A stretch of DNA of 64,000 bases. Origin: Roseovarius sp. GTDB lineage: Bacteria > Pseudomonadota > Alphaproteobacteria > Rhodobacterales > Rhodobacteraceae. The stretch covers positions 372,001-436,000 of the forward strand of contig NZ_JALUXE010000034.1 in NCBI RefSeq assembly GCF_027019125.1, written 5' to 3'. The stretch's first letter is position 1, and each line of letters starts with the position of its first letter. The notes under the pieces were generated by a model. That model was not told the origin of the DNA. It worked only from the letters and a program-made list of their open reading frames with translations, and made no database searches. Positions 34,490 through 43,321 of this stretch are shown in pieces. The position numbers and the translations under genes are program-made.

Positions 34490-35392
34490 ATGTTCTACCC
34501 ACAACCAGACCCCCATGCAGCCATCCGCTCTGCCAGCGATCCGCATGTCGCAATTGGTGGTCTCGGGGGGTCGGGCACCCGCGTCTTTGCGGCCACGCTG
34601 TCTTCGGTGGGTATCCGGCTTGGCACACGATTGAACGGGCCGCTCGATAACCTGTGGTTCACCGTGCTTTTCAAGCGTGCGGACTGGGTGCGACAGCGTC
34701 CTTCGGATGCAGAGGTCGTTCAGGCCGCCGACCTCTTGCGTCGCGCCATGACCACCGGGCTGCGTGGAACCCTCAGTGCAGAAGAGCACGCGCTGCTGAT
34801 CCGTCTGCGGGACACGCTTCCGCCGACCGGGCCATGGCAATGCGGTGTGCGCGCACCTGATGCCGAGAGTCTCATCGACAGCGTGCCGCCTGCTGTGGGC
34901 GGCGATCTCGCCTGGGGCTGGAAAGAGCCGAACACCCATGTGTTCCTGCCGCATCTCGCGCGATGTTTTCCGGACCTTCGGTATATCCATGTGGTGCGTA
35001 ACGGGCTCGACATGGCGTTTAGCAACAACACATGGCAAGCACGGCACTGGAGCCCTTATTATGGGGTGGCATTGGAGCCAGCTACGCCCCTGCCGGTGCA
35101 TCAGCTGCGCTATTGGACCGCCGCAAATCGCGCTGCGATGGAATTTGGCGCGGCCCATATGCCGGGGCGTTTCCTGGCGATTTCCTACGAGGCATATTGC
35201 GCTGATCCGGGCCGACACTGGCCCCGTCTTCGGCGATTTCTGGGCTTGCCGGATGACACGCACCCGCCTGCCAATACCTTGCAACCCACCACCATCGGGC
35301 GCAGCAAAGAGCATGACCTCTCGCAATTCCCGTCTGACACACTCTCTCTTGCGCGCGATCTGCAAGCCGAGGTGGATGCGCTGACCCCCTGA
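34490..35392 (+). CDS. Sulfotransferase-family protein
   Basis: A 300-residue soluble enzyme. The PAPS 5'-phosphosulfate loop is VAIGGLGGSGTRVFAATL (about residues 20-37), and the 3'-phosphate motif is YIHVVRNGLDMAFSNN (about 165-180), both in the order of the sulfotransferase fold. It probably moves sulfate from PAPS to a hydroxyl of a glycan or other surface molecule. The start is uncertain: ATG 34490 puts the loop close to the N-terminus, TTG 34457 adds 11 residues. It is divergent from the tail-collar operon, with 180 bases between, so the two may be coregulated. It ends 58 bases before the antiporter operon. Confidence 0.8.
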   Translation: MFYPQPDPHAAIRSASDPHVAIGGLGGSGTRVFAATLSSVGIRLGTRLNGPLDNLWFTVLFKRADWVRQRPSDAEVVQAADLLRRAMTTGLRGTLSAEEHALLIRLRDTLPPTGPWQCGVRAPDAESLIDSVPPAVGGDLAWGWKEPNTHVFLPHLARCFPDLRYIHVVRNGLDMAFSNNTWQARHWSPYYGVALEPATPLPVHQLRYWTAANRAAMEFGAAHMPGRFLAISYEAYCADPGRHWPRLRRFLGLPDDTHPPANTLQPTTIGRSKEHDLSQFPSDTLSLARDLQAEVDALTP

Positions 35393-35450
35393 GGTGCCGT
35401 CGCCTCGAGAGAGGCGTCACGCGGCGCGTGGCAGGTCACAGGACCGCGCG

Positions 35451-35846
35451 TTACCCGTTCTGCGCGTCTGCGGCCTCTGCCTCGATGCGCGCGCGTTCTG
35501 CATCGCTCTCGTAGCTGGCCCAGGGCCGGTCCGTGCCGGTGGGCGGCAGGTCGGCGGGCTTGTGCACCAGATGCAGATGCGTCTTGGCGATGAAATGCCC
35601 GGTGATCGGTGCGGTCAGGAACAGGAACAGCACGATCATGAACTCGTGAAACGAAAAATCCCCGACCTTGAAGTAGAAGAACAGCATGGAGGCAATCAGC
35701 GCCCCGCCCACGCCCAGTGTCGTCGCCTTGGTCGGCGCATGTAGCCGCATCATGGGATCGGGCAGCTTGATCAGGCCAAAGGAGCCGACCAAGCCAAACA
35801 CGCCGCTGATCACCAGACAGGCCGAAATGAGAATATCCACAACCAT
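35451..35846 (-). CDS. phaG: Pha/Mnh antiporter subunit G
   Basis: A 131-residue membrane protein with three hydrophobic segments. The words GLVGSFGLIKLPDPMMRLHAPTKATTLGVG are the signature of MnhG/PhaG. The C-terminal ~40 residues are hydrophilic and acidic (ERARIEAEAADAQNG), a common extension. It is the last gene of the six-gene antiporter operon and needed for the complex in characterised systems. It follows phaF by 10 bases. Confidence 0.93.
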   Translation of the reverse strand: MVVDILISACLVISGVFGLVGSFGLIKLPDPMMRLHAPTKATTLGVGGALIASMLFFYFKVGDFSFHEFMIVLFLFLTAPITGHFIAKTHLHLVHKPADLPPTGTDRPWASYESDAERARIEAEAADAQNG

Positions 35847-35856
35847 GATCGGCCTC

Positions 35857-36126
35857 CTATTCGATGATGTCGCCGCGCAACAAGAAGCGCGTGTAGGACA
35901 CGGTCGAGATAAAGCCGGTCATGGCGATGATCATCGACGCTTCGAAATACATGGTCGTGCCCTTGAGAATACCGAACAGCGACAGCAGCGCGATCATGTT
36001 CACCACCATCGTATCCAGCGCCAGGATGCGGTCGCCGACGGTGGGCGAACTGATCACGCGATAGATATTGAGCAGCAATCCCAGTCCGAAACAGCCGAAG
36101 GCGAAAAAGAGCGCGTATTCGATCAT
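35857..36126 (-). CDS. phaF: Pha/Mnh antiporter subunit F
   Basis: An 89-residue protein with three hydrophobic segments and the MnhF/PhaF words RVISSPTVGDRILALDTMVVNMIALLSL in the middle. It overlaps phaE by 4 bases (ATGA), so it is translationally coupled. It is part of the multisubunit cation/proton antiporter; the length is standard. Confidence 0.93.
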   Translation of the reverse strand: MIEYALFFAFGCFGLGLLLNIYRVISSPTVGDRILALDTMVVNMIALLSLFGILKGTTMYFEASMIIAMTGFISTVSYTRFLLRGDIIE

Positions 36127-36614
36127 TCGAAAATCTCCTTGAGCCGGCGTTCGTAGCGCGCCTTGATGTCATCGCGCACTGCGTCCGGGTCGGGCGCGTC
36201 CAGACAATGCACCAGCAGGCTGCGGCCATCTGCGGACAGATCGCTCGACACGGTGCCGGGCGTCATGGTGATCGTGCCTGCCAGAACGGTGATCGCCTCG
36301 GGTGTGCGCAGTTCCAGCGGAATGGTGATCCAGGCGGGCTTGGTGTTGGCGTTGGTCTTGAACAGGATGATTATCGCCACCTGCACGTTGGCCACACAGA
36401 TATCCCAGAGCACCACGAGCACGAATTCCACGATCCGTGGCAGGCTCGAGAGGCGCGGCCGGTTGGGCCAGTAGGGCGAGGTTATGATCGGGATGATCAA
36501 CCCGAGAATCGTTCCCAGGACCAGATTGCCAAAGGTCAGCTTGTTGACCAGCATCTGCCAGACCACGATCAGGGTCAGCGTCAGGAACGGATGGGGCAGG
36601 ATCTTGCGCAGCAT
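36123..36614 (-). CDS. phaE: Pha/Mnh antiporter subunit E
   Basis: A 163-residue protein with two to three N-terminal hydrophobic segments and a cytoplasmic C-terminal half. The words ELRTPEAITVLAGTITMTPGTVSSDLSADGRSLLVHCLD are the MnhE/PhaE signature. The ATG at 36614 is preferred because GGAGG lies 7 bases upstream; a GTG at 36635 overlapping the phaD end is the alternative. Confidence 0.93.
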   Translation of the reverse strand: MLRKILPHPFLTLTLIVVWQMLVNKLTFGNLVLGTILGLIIPIITSPYWPNRPRLSSLPRIVEFVLVVLWDICVANVQVAIIILFKTNANTKPAWITIPLELRTPEAITVLAGTITMTPGTVSSDLSADGRSLLVHCLDAPDPDAVRDDIKARYERRLKEIFE

Positions 36615-36627
36615 CGTCTTTCCTCCC

Positions 36628-38139
36628 TCAACCACCGTTCAGCACGGCGGCGATATAGCTCTCTGGCGCGTGCAGTTGTTGTGCCGTGGCCTCGATATAG
36701 CCCATGACCGGACCGGCCAGCACCGAGAGCGCCACAATGCCGCCCAGCATCGCAAAACAGGCCACCATGGGCAGAGCGGGTTGCGGTTCCGGTTCCGCTT
36801 CGTCGCCGGTTTCGGGGGCCAGTTTCCAGAAGATCGCGCTGCCCGCCTGGCCCAGACCAAGGATGGCCACCAGCGAGGTGCTGAGGATCACGGCCCAGAT
36901 GAGCCAGACCTGATCCATCTCGCGCACCGCGTCGAGAATGAGCAGTTTGCCGACAAAGCCCGAGAGCGGCGGCATGCCCGCCGTGGCAATCGCCGAGCCA
37001 AAGAAGAGCGCGGCAATCATCCCGTGTTGCGCCATGCGCGGCCCCGGCAGAAATGCCCCTGCCATGGATCCCCGCCGCGCGCGCACGAGATCGACCACAA
37101 GGAACAGGAGCGCGCCCGCCAGCGTCGAATGGATCATGTAATAGAGCGCGGCCGCCGTGGTTTCAGGCCGGAAGCCCGCGATGGCAATCAGGAGCGTGCC
37201 CATCGAGCCGATGGCGGCGAAGGCGGCGAGGCGGCCCAGCCGCCTGGCCCCCAGGATACCGACCATCCCGGCAACAAGCGTGATCAGCGCGGCATAGGTC
37301 AGCATCTGGTCAATCAGCGCCGCCGTTGCCCCAAGGTCGGGCCCGAAGACCAGCGTATACATGCGCAGGATCGCATAGGCGCCCACCTTGGTCATGATCG
37401 CAAAGAGTGCCGCAACCGGGGCCGGAGCCTCGGCATAGGTTTCCGGCAGCCAGAAATGCAGCGGCAAGAGGGCGGCCTTGATGGCGAAGACGAGGAAGAG
37501 CAGCATCGCGCCAACGCGCAGCAGCGCGCTGTCCTCGACCGGAATCTCTGCCGCCCGCACCGCGAGATCGGCCATGTTGAGCGTACCCGTCACCGCATAG
37601 AGCGTGCCAAGCGCAAAGAGAAACAGGGTCGAGCCAAGCAAGTTGTAGATGACATATTGCACGCCCGCCTTGAGCCTGCGCCGACCCCCGCCATGGATCA
37701 TCAGACCGTAAGAGGCAATCAGTAGCACCTCGAAGAACACAAAGAGGTTGAACGCATCGCCCGTCAGGAACGCGCCGAAAATGCCCATCAACTGAAACTG
37801 ATAGAGCGCATGGAAATTGTTGCCGCGCTGATCCCAGCCGGTGCCCACCGCATAGAGCAGCACCACAAGCGCCAGCACCGCCGTCACCAGCGCCATCAGC
37901 GCCGACAACCGGTCCAGCACCAACACAATCCCAAAGGGCGCGGGCCAATTGCCAAGTTCATAGACCTCGATGGTTCCGCTTGCTGCCTGCACGGTCAGGC
38001 CAATCGCCACCGCAAGCACCGCGACAACGCCCGCGATGGAAAACACCCGCTGAAGTGGCGGATGGTGTCGCATCGCCAGCGTGAGAATTGCGGCCAGCAC
38101 CGCCGGCAGCACAATTGGGGCAATAATCCAGTGGCTCAT
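36628..38139 (-). CDS. phaD: Pha/Mnh antiporter subunit D (complex I ND4-like)
   Basis: A 503-residue membrane protein with about 14 hydrophobic segments, homologous to the proton-pumping NuoM/NuoN subunits. Key words include AVGTGWDQRGNNFHALYQFQLMGIFGAFLTGDAFNLFVFFEVLLIASYGLM (proton-path glutamate in FFEVLL), KAALLPLHFWLPETYAEAPAPV (essential lysine) and MPPLSGFVGK. It overlaps phaC by 4 bases. It likely carries one of the two ion paths of the antiporter. Confidence 0.95.
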   Translation of the reverse strand: MSHWIIAPIVLPAVLAAILTLAMRHHPPLQRVFSIAGVVAVLAVAIGLTVQAASGTIEVYELGNWPAPFGIVLVLDRLSALMALVTAVLALVVLLYAVGTGWDQRGNNFHALYQFQLMGIFGAFLTGDAFNLFVFFEVLLIASYGLMIHGGGRRRLKAGVQYVIYNLLGSTLFLFALGTLYAVTGTLNMADLAVRAAEIPVEDSALLRVGAMLLFLVFAIKAALLPLHFWLPETYAEAPAPVAALFAIMTKVGAYAILRMYTLVFGPDLGATAALIDQMLTYAALITLVAGMVGILGARRLGRLAAFAAIGSMGTLLIAIAGFRPETTAAALYYMIHSTLAGALLFLVVDLVRARRGSMAGAFLPGPRMAQHGMIAALFFGSAIATAGMPPLSGFVGKLLILDAVREMDQVWLIWAVILSTSLVAILGLGQAGSAIFWKLAPETGDEAEPEPQPALPMVACFAMLGGIVALSVLAGPVMGYIEATAQQLHAPESYIAAVLNGG

Positions 38140-38498
38140 GCCTCATTCTCCTGCGCGGGCTGTTCGGGTGGCGTCTCGGGGCCGATGTTCACGGTGTCAT
38201 CGCGTGACGAGAGGAACGATCCAAGCGCCATAATCACCACCACCGCCGTCATGCCGAACGAAATCACGATCGCCGTCAAAACAAGCGCCTGCGGCAATGG
38301 ATCGGTATAGGTTTCCACACCCTTCTGAAGGATCGGGGGAAGGTCCACCACCAGCCGCCCGGTGCCAAAGAGGAACAGGTTGACCGCATAGCTCAGGAGC
38401 GAAATCCCGATGATCACTGGGAAACTGCGTAGCCTCAGCACCAGATAGAGCCCGCCAGCCGTCAAGAGGCCGATTGCACTTGCAAAGAGAAGCTCCAT
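38136..38498 (-). CDS. phaC: Pha/Mnh antiporter subunit C (NuoK-like)
   Basis: A 120-residue protein with three hydrophobic segments and the MnhC pattern LTAGGLYLVLRLRSFPVIIGISLLSYAVNLFLF ... DPLPQALVLTAIVISFGMTAVVV. It matches NuoK of complex I. It lies 1 base after phaAB and overlaps phaD. The hydrophilic tail (GPETPPEQPAQENEA) is typical. Confidence 0.94.
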   Translation of the reverse strand: MELLFASAIGLLTAGGLYLVLRLRSFPVIIGISLLSYAVNLFLFGTGRLVVDLPPILQKGVETYTDPLPQALVLTAIVISFGMTAVVVIMALGSFLSSRDDTVNIGPETPPEQPAQENEA

Positions 38499-38499
38499 A

Positions 38500-41373
38500 T
38501 CAGGCCTCCTTCTCGCCCGGCGTGTCGTTCAGGGCCGGGTTTATGTCCATGGGCGTGACATTGACTGTCTCACCCGCACGTCGCGCCATGCTCGACAGGC
38601 TGTTGAGCGCCAACATCACGGCACCCACCACGGTCAGGAAGACGCCGGTGTCAAACGCCATGGCCGTAGCCCATTCGAATTCCTCAATCGGTGGAAAATG
38701 CAGATAGCCGTAGTCGGAGGTCAGGAAGGGACGCCCCGCCAGCCAGGCGCCGATGCCCGTCACGCTCGCGATCAGAACGCCAACGCCTATGGTGGCGTGA
38801 TAGGTGACGCGCTGTCGCGCCTCGGCCCAGGCAAAGCCCGACGCCATGTATTGCATGAGAAACGCAATTGCCACGATCAGACCGGCGATAAACCCGCCGC
38901 CCGGCTGGTTGTGGCCGCGCAGGAAAATATAGGCCCCCACCATCAGCGCGATGGGCATCATCACGCGGGTGGCCACCACCATCATCAGCGGGTGACGGTC
39001 GCCTGCCTCGGCGTAGCGGTCCGCCTTCCATTGAGAGAGCCAGCGCCCGCCGGGCCCCTTGAGCACGGTTTCGGTCAGGGCAAAGATCACCAGCGCCGCA
39101 ATCCCCAAGACGATGATTTCGCCATAGGTATCAAAGCCCCGGAAATCCACGAGGATCACGTTGACCACATTGGTGCCGCCGCCACCCTTGTAGGAGTTGG
39201 CGAGATGAAAGACCGAAATGCTCTCGGCCGCGAAATCGCGCAGCAGAATGGCATAGGTAAGACCCGCTACTGCAACACCGCCCACCACAGCAATCCCTGC
39301 ATCCCGTATCCGCCGCGCGACGCTGCTCTCTGCCGGGGTCTCGCGCGGCAGGAAATTCAGCGCCAGAAGCAGCAGGATGATTGTCACCACCTCAACCGAG
39401 ATTTGCGTCAGCGCAAGGTCCGGTGCCGAGAGATAGACAAAGCCCATCGAGACGATCAGGCCGACAATGCCCATCAGCACCAGTGCCAAAAAGCGGTTGC
39501 GATGGAACGCGACCAGGCAGATCGTCGCCAGCACCAGCAAGAGCCAGCCAATCGCAGGCACCAGAGTCACAGGCAACATCTCACGCGTGGGCGCAGCCAT
39601 GCCGCCCCCCATGTAGCCAAGCACGCCCGCGCCGATCACCGCCACTGCGAAAATCGCGCCATTGCGGGTGAGCGCGCCGTTGTGCACGCCATTGGTAAAG
39701 GCGCGGCTTGCAAGGGTGGCGGCGCGGGTGAGCGCGTCGAACATGGTTTTCGCCTCGGGGCGCGGGGTCGCCAGCCAAAGCCGCATCAAGGGCGCATGCA
39801 GCGCCAAAAGGATCGCGCCGCCCAGAACCGCCGTGCCGGACATGAACAACGCGGGCGTGACGCCATGCCAGATCTTCAGCTCAAAATCTGGCAATGCGCC
39901 GCCAATCACCGCCCCCGCGCTGGCGCGCACAAGCGGCTCTGCAAGGAACGGCGCAAGGCCGATGGCCACCACAAGCACCACGAGAAAGGCCGGGGCCGAC
40001 CACATGCCAAAGCCCGGATCATGCGGCCTGGACGGATAATCGTCGCGCACCGGACCCCAGAACACATGCACGATATAGCGAAACGAATAGGCCACCGAAA
40101 ACAGCGCGCCCAATGTGGCGAGCACGGGCACGATCCAGTGATTGCCCTGCCAAACGGTATGCGAGGCCTCTTCAAGCATCATTTCCTTGGACAGGAACCC
40201 GTTCAATAGCGGGATGCCCGCAATCGACAGCGCCGCCAGCGTGACAATCGTAAAGGTGATCGGCATCAGGTGGCGCAATCCGCCAAGGCGTTTGATGTCG
40301 CGGGTGTGGGTCTCGTGATCGACAATGCCGGCCGACATGAACAGCGCCGCCTTGAAGGTGGCGTGGTTGATGATGTGAAACACCGCCGCGACGGCGGCCA
40401 TCTTGGTGCCAAAGCCAAGCAGCATGGTGATCAGGCCAAGTTGGCTAACGGTCGAAAACGCCAGAAGCGCCTTGAGGTCATCCTTGAACAGAGCGATCTT
40501 GGCGCCGATCAGCATGGTGATCAGGCCGGTCGTGGCCACGATATAAAACCACTCGGGTGTGCCCGCCAGAACCGGCCACATCCGCGCCATCAGGAACAGC
40601 CCCGCCTTGACCATTGTCGCCGAATGCAGATAGGCCGACACCGGCGTCGGCGCGGCCATCGCATGCGGCAGCCAGAAATGGAACGGAAACTGCGCCGATT
40701 TGGTGAAACACCCAAGCAAAATCAGGATCAGCGCCGGCAGATACATCGGGCTCGCCTGAATCGCGTCTTTTTGCGTCAGGATCACGCTCAGGTCATAGCT
40801 GCCCACGATATTGCCGAGGATCAGCATCCCCGCGATCATGGCAAGACCGCCAAGGCCCGTCACGGTCAGCGCCATCCGCGCGCCCTGCCGACCCTCAGGC
40901 AGGTGTTTCCAATAGCCGATCAGCAGGAAAGACGACAGCGACGTCAGCTCCCAGAACACCAGCAGCAAGAGGATGTTATCGCTCAGGACGATCCCCACCA
41001 TCGCGCCCTGAAACAGCAGCAGATAGGTATAGAACTGCCCCATCGGATCTTCGCGCGACAGGTAGAACCGGGCATAGAGGATGATCAATAGACCAATGCC
41101 AAGGATCATCCCGGCAAAGAGCAGCCCCAGACCATCCAGCATGAAATTGACGTTGAGACCCAGCGACGGCAGCCACTCTATGCCAAAGGTCAAAACCTCG
41201 CCGCGCATCACGGCAGGTGCGCAAAGCAGCAGCAATGTGAGCGCAAAGATCGTGGGCGCTGCGGTAAAGGCGGCACAGGTGTTGCGCCCTGCTTGGATCA
41301 TCAGCCCCGGAAACAAGGCTCCTAAAAACGGCAATGCCGCGATGATCGGCAAAAATCCTGCGGTATTGTCCAT
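38500..41373 (-). CDS. phaAB: Pha/Mnh antiporter fused subunit A/B (complex I ND5-like)
   Basis: A 957-residue membrane protein, the first gene of the operon. Residues about 1-500 are the NuoL-like subunit A (LVFWELTSLSSFLLIGYW; KSAQFPFHFWLPHAMAAPTPVSAYLHSATMVKAG; AGIVDHETHTRDIKRLGGL), about 600-800 the A C-terminal domain, and about 810-940 the MnhB domain (LMVGAYIFLRGHNQPGGGFIAGLIVAIAFLMQYMASG). The A/B fusion is the group 2 (PhaAB/ShaAB) arrangement. The complex exchanges Na+ or K+ for protons, useful in a marine cell; which ion cannot be told. The ATG at 41373 follows GGGAGACGG. Confidence 0.95.
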   Translation of the reverse strand: MDNTAGFLPIIAALPFLGALFPGLMIQAGRNTCAAFTAAPTIFALTLLLLCAPAVMRGEVLTFGIEWLPSLGLNVNFMLDGLGLLFAGMILGIGLLIILYARFYLSREDPMGQFYTYLLLFQGAMVGIVLSDNILLLLVFWELTSLSSFLLIGYWKHLPEGRQGARMALTVTGLGGLAMIAGMLILGNIVGSYDLSVILTQKDAIQASPMYLPALILILLGCFTKSAQFPFHFWLPHAMAAPTPVSAYLHSATMVKAGLFLMARMWPVLAGTPEWFYIVATTGLITMLIGAKIALFKDDLKALLAFSTVSQLGLITMLLGFGTKMAAVAAVFHIINHATFKAALFMSAGIVDHETHTRDIKRLGGLRHLMPITFTIVTLAALSIAGIPLLNGFLSKEMMLEEASHTVWQGNHWIVPVLATLGALFSVAYSFRYIVHVFWGPVRDDYPSRPHDPGFGMWSAPAFLVVLVVAIGLAPFLAEPLVRASAGAVIGGALPDFELKIWHGVTPALFMSGTAVLGGAILLALHAPLMRLWLATPRPEAKTMFDALTRAATLASRAFTNGVHNGALTRNGAIFAVAVIGAGVLGYMGGGMAAPTREMLPVTLVPAIGWLLLVLATICLVAFHRNRFLALVLMGIVGLIVSMGFVYLSAPDLALTQISVEVVTIILLLLALNFLPRETPAESSVARRIRDAGIAVVGGVAVAGLTYAILLRDFAAESISVFHLANSYKGGGGTNVVNVILVDFRGFDTYGEIIVLGIAALVIFALTETVLKGPGGRWLSQWKADRYAEAGDRHPLMMVVATRVMMPIALMVGAYIFLRGHNQPGGGFIAGLIVAIAFLMQYMASGFAWAEARQRVTYHATIGVGVLIASVTGIGAWLAGRPFLTSDYGYLHFPPIEEFEWATAMAFDTGVFLTVVGAVMLALNSLSSMARRAGETVNVTPMDINPALNDTPGEKEA

Positions 41374-41588
41374 CCGTCTCCCGCCCCTCTCCCTGTTCTC
41401 TGCCTCGGCCTTGGCACCACGTCGCGGGTGCATTTTTCGTGCCGTTTCAGTTGATCCAGCGTAATATACGGCGGCATCGCCGCGCCACAACCCGGCATTT
41501 CATGATTTTCCACCTCGTGAAACCGCGACCCTTGAACGCAGGGGCATAGGATGCTTTGCTGCAATTGCACAGTAAACAGGATCAGCCC

Positions 41589-41987
41589 GTGACCACGCCC
41601 GCGCATGTCTTTGTCGTAACCGTCTATTATGAGGATACCGATATGGGCGGGATCGTGTATCACGCGAATTACCTCAAGTATATCGAGCGCGCCCGCAGCG
41701 CCTGGGTGCGTGACATGGGCATCGACCAGAACGCGCTGCGCGACACCGAGGGTCTGGTTTTCGCGGTGCGGCGGGTCGAGGCGGATTACCTTGCCCCGGC
41801 CCGGCTTGACGATGTGCTCACGGTCGAAACCCGGACTGTTGCCGTCACGGGCGCGCGTCTGGTGATGGAGCAAAGGGTCCTGCGTGGCCCCGACATGATC
41901 TTTTCGGCACAAGTGACCATTGCCTGTCTCTCGCGGTCGGGCCGCCCCGCCAAGCTGCCTTTGGGGTTGCGCGCAGCGCAGAGCTGA
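41589..41987 (+). CDS. ybgC: YbgC-type acyl-CoA thioesterase of the Tol-Pal cluster
   Basis: A 132-residue hot-dog-fold thioesterase with the catalytic region VYYEDTDMGGIVYHANYLKYIERAR (Asp in EDTD). YbgC is the standard first gene of tol-pal clusters and hydrolyses short acyl-CoA or acts with phospholipid enzymes at the membrane. A GTG at 41589 with ACAGG about 9 bases upstream gives the family's usual start (TTPAHVFVVTVYYEDTD); a TTG at 41556 is less likely. It lies 150 bases before tolQ. Confidence 0.9.
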   Translation: MTTPAHVFVVTVYYEDTDMGGIVYHANYLKYIERARSAWVRDMGIDQNALRDTEGLVFAVRRVEADYLAPARLDDVLTVETRTVAVTGARLVMEQRVLRGPDMIFSAQVTIACLSRSGRPAKLPLGLRAAQS

Positions 41988-42137
41988 GGCGCTCCGGCAA
42001 TTATCCGCCTGATCTATACGCGAATATCGCGTCAAACCCGCGTGAGCCTGTGGATGGTATTGGCTTTCCCCTTTCAAATAGGGTAGTTTCGACCGCAATA
42101 AGGCCGAAAAACGGTCAGAGATACAAAGAGCAGGCAA

Positions 42138-42833
42138 ATGGAAGCAGATACCCTGGCATTGGCACAGGAGATAGATTTCTCCATGTGGGCGCTATTCGCG
42201 CGCGCCACCCTTATCGTCAAACTGGTGATGTTCATGTTGATCGTGGCCTCGTTCTGGGCCTGGTCGATCATCATTCAGAAAATCATCATCTATCGCAAGG
42301 CGCGGCTCGAGGCCGAAATCTTTGATCGTCGCTTCTGGTCGGGCGAGCCGCTCGATGGTCTTTTCGATGAAATCGGCCCAGACCCTGCCGGGCAATCTGA
42401 ACGGATATTCGCCGCTGGCATGATGGAATGGCGACGCAGTCACCGCAACGACGGCAATCTCATCGCGGGGGCAACGGCGCGGATTGATCGCAGTATGGAT
42501 GTGGCCATCGCCAAGGAAGCCGAAGGGCTCCAGAGCGGGCTTCAGGTGCTTGCAACCGTTGGCTCGACCGCGCCGTTCATCGGTCTGTTCGGCACGGTCT
42601 GGGGCATCATGCATGCGTTCATCGAGATCGCCGAGCAGCAGAACACAAATCTCGCCGTCGTGGCCCCCGGTATTGCCGAGGCGCTTTTGGCCACGGGTCT
42701 TGGTCTGATCGCGGCCATTCCGGCGGTGATCTTCTACAACAAGCTCAGCGCCGATGCCGACCGTATCGTCGCGGGATACGAGGCGTTTGCCGACGAATTC
42801 GCCACGATTCTCAGCCGCCAGTTGGACAGCTAG
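42138..42833 (+). CDS. tolQ: TolQ, proton-channel subunit of the Tol-Pal motor
   Basis: A 231-residue inner-membrane protein of the MotA/TolQ/ExbB family with three membrane segments (about 20-45, 135-160 and 170-195). The words LQVLATVGSTAPFIGLFGTVWGIMHAF and APGIAEALLATGLGLIAAIPAVIFYN mark the second and third. With TolR it uses the proton gradient to drive TolA, which pulls the outer membrane inward at division. The start follows AAAGAGCAGGCAA. TolR follows 3 bases after the stop. Confidence 0.96.
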   Translation: MEADTLALAQEIDFSMWALFARATLIVKLVMFMLIVASFWAWSIIIQKIIIYRKARLEAEIFDRRFWSGEPLDGLFDEIGPDPAGQSERIFAAGMMEWRRSHRNDGNLIAGATARIDRSMDVAIAKEAEGLQSGLQVLATVGSTAPFIGLFGTVWGIMHAFIEIAEQQNTNLAVVAPGIAEALLATGLGLIAAIPAVIFYNKLSADADRIVAGYEAFADEFATILSRQLDS

Positions 42834-42836
42834 ACC

Positions 42837-43310
42837 ATGGGCGCGGGTGTCGTTCAGAAATCAGGCGATCAGGGGCGTCGCAGGCGCGGGCGCGGACGCT
42901 CGCGCCCGATGGCCGAAATCAACGTCACGCCCTTTGTGGACGTGATGCTGGTGCTTTTGATCATCTTCATGGTGGCCGCCCCCCTGATGGTGGTGGGCGT
43001 GCCCGTGGAACTGCCCAAGACCGCCGCCAATTCGCTACCGGGCGAGGATGAAGAACCGCTGACCGTCACTGTTACGGCCGAGGGTATCGTGATGATCCAG
43101 ACATCCGAGGTGCCGCGTGAAGAGCTGGTCGCCCGCCTGCGCGCCATTGCGACAGAGCGCGACAGCACCCGCGTGTTCCTGCGCGCAGATGGGGCCGTGC
43201 CGTATCAGGACGTGATGCAGGTCATGGGTGCGCTGAACAACGGCGGCTTTGCCAATATCGGGCTTGTGACGGATGCCGGCGGTCCGGCGCTTGACGGGCA
43301 GGGTGGCTAG
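42837..43310 (+). CDS. tolR: TolR, proton-channel subunit of the Tol-Pal motor
   Basis: A 157-residue protein with a basic N-terminus (RRRRGRGRSRPMAEINVTPFVDVML), one membrane segment that carries the essential Asp in FVDVMLVLLIIFM (about residue 33), and a periplasmic C-terminal domain ending AMGALNNGGFANIGLVT. This is the ExbD/TolR layout. It couples proton flow with TolQ to TolA movement. Confidence 0.96.
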   Translation: MGAGVVQKSGDQGRRRRGRGRSRPMAEINVTPFVDVMLVLLIIFMVAAPLMVVGVPVELPKTAANSLPGEDEEPLTVTVTAEGIVMIQTSEVPREELVARLRAIATERDSTRVFLRADGAVPYQDVMQVMGALNNGGFANIGLVTDAGGPALDGQGG

Positions 43311-43321
43311 GGGCGCATCTG

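Noticed and set aside
35393..35450. A right-hand attachment site matching the tRNA-Arg 3' end
   Set aside because: Only a short partial likeness (GCAGGTCAC) is seen, too little to call a direct repeat.
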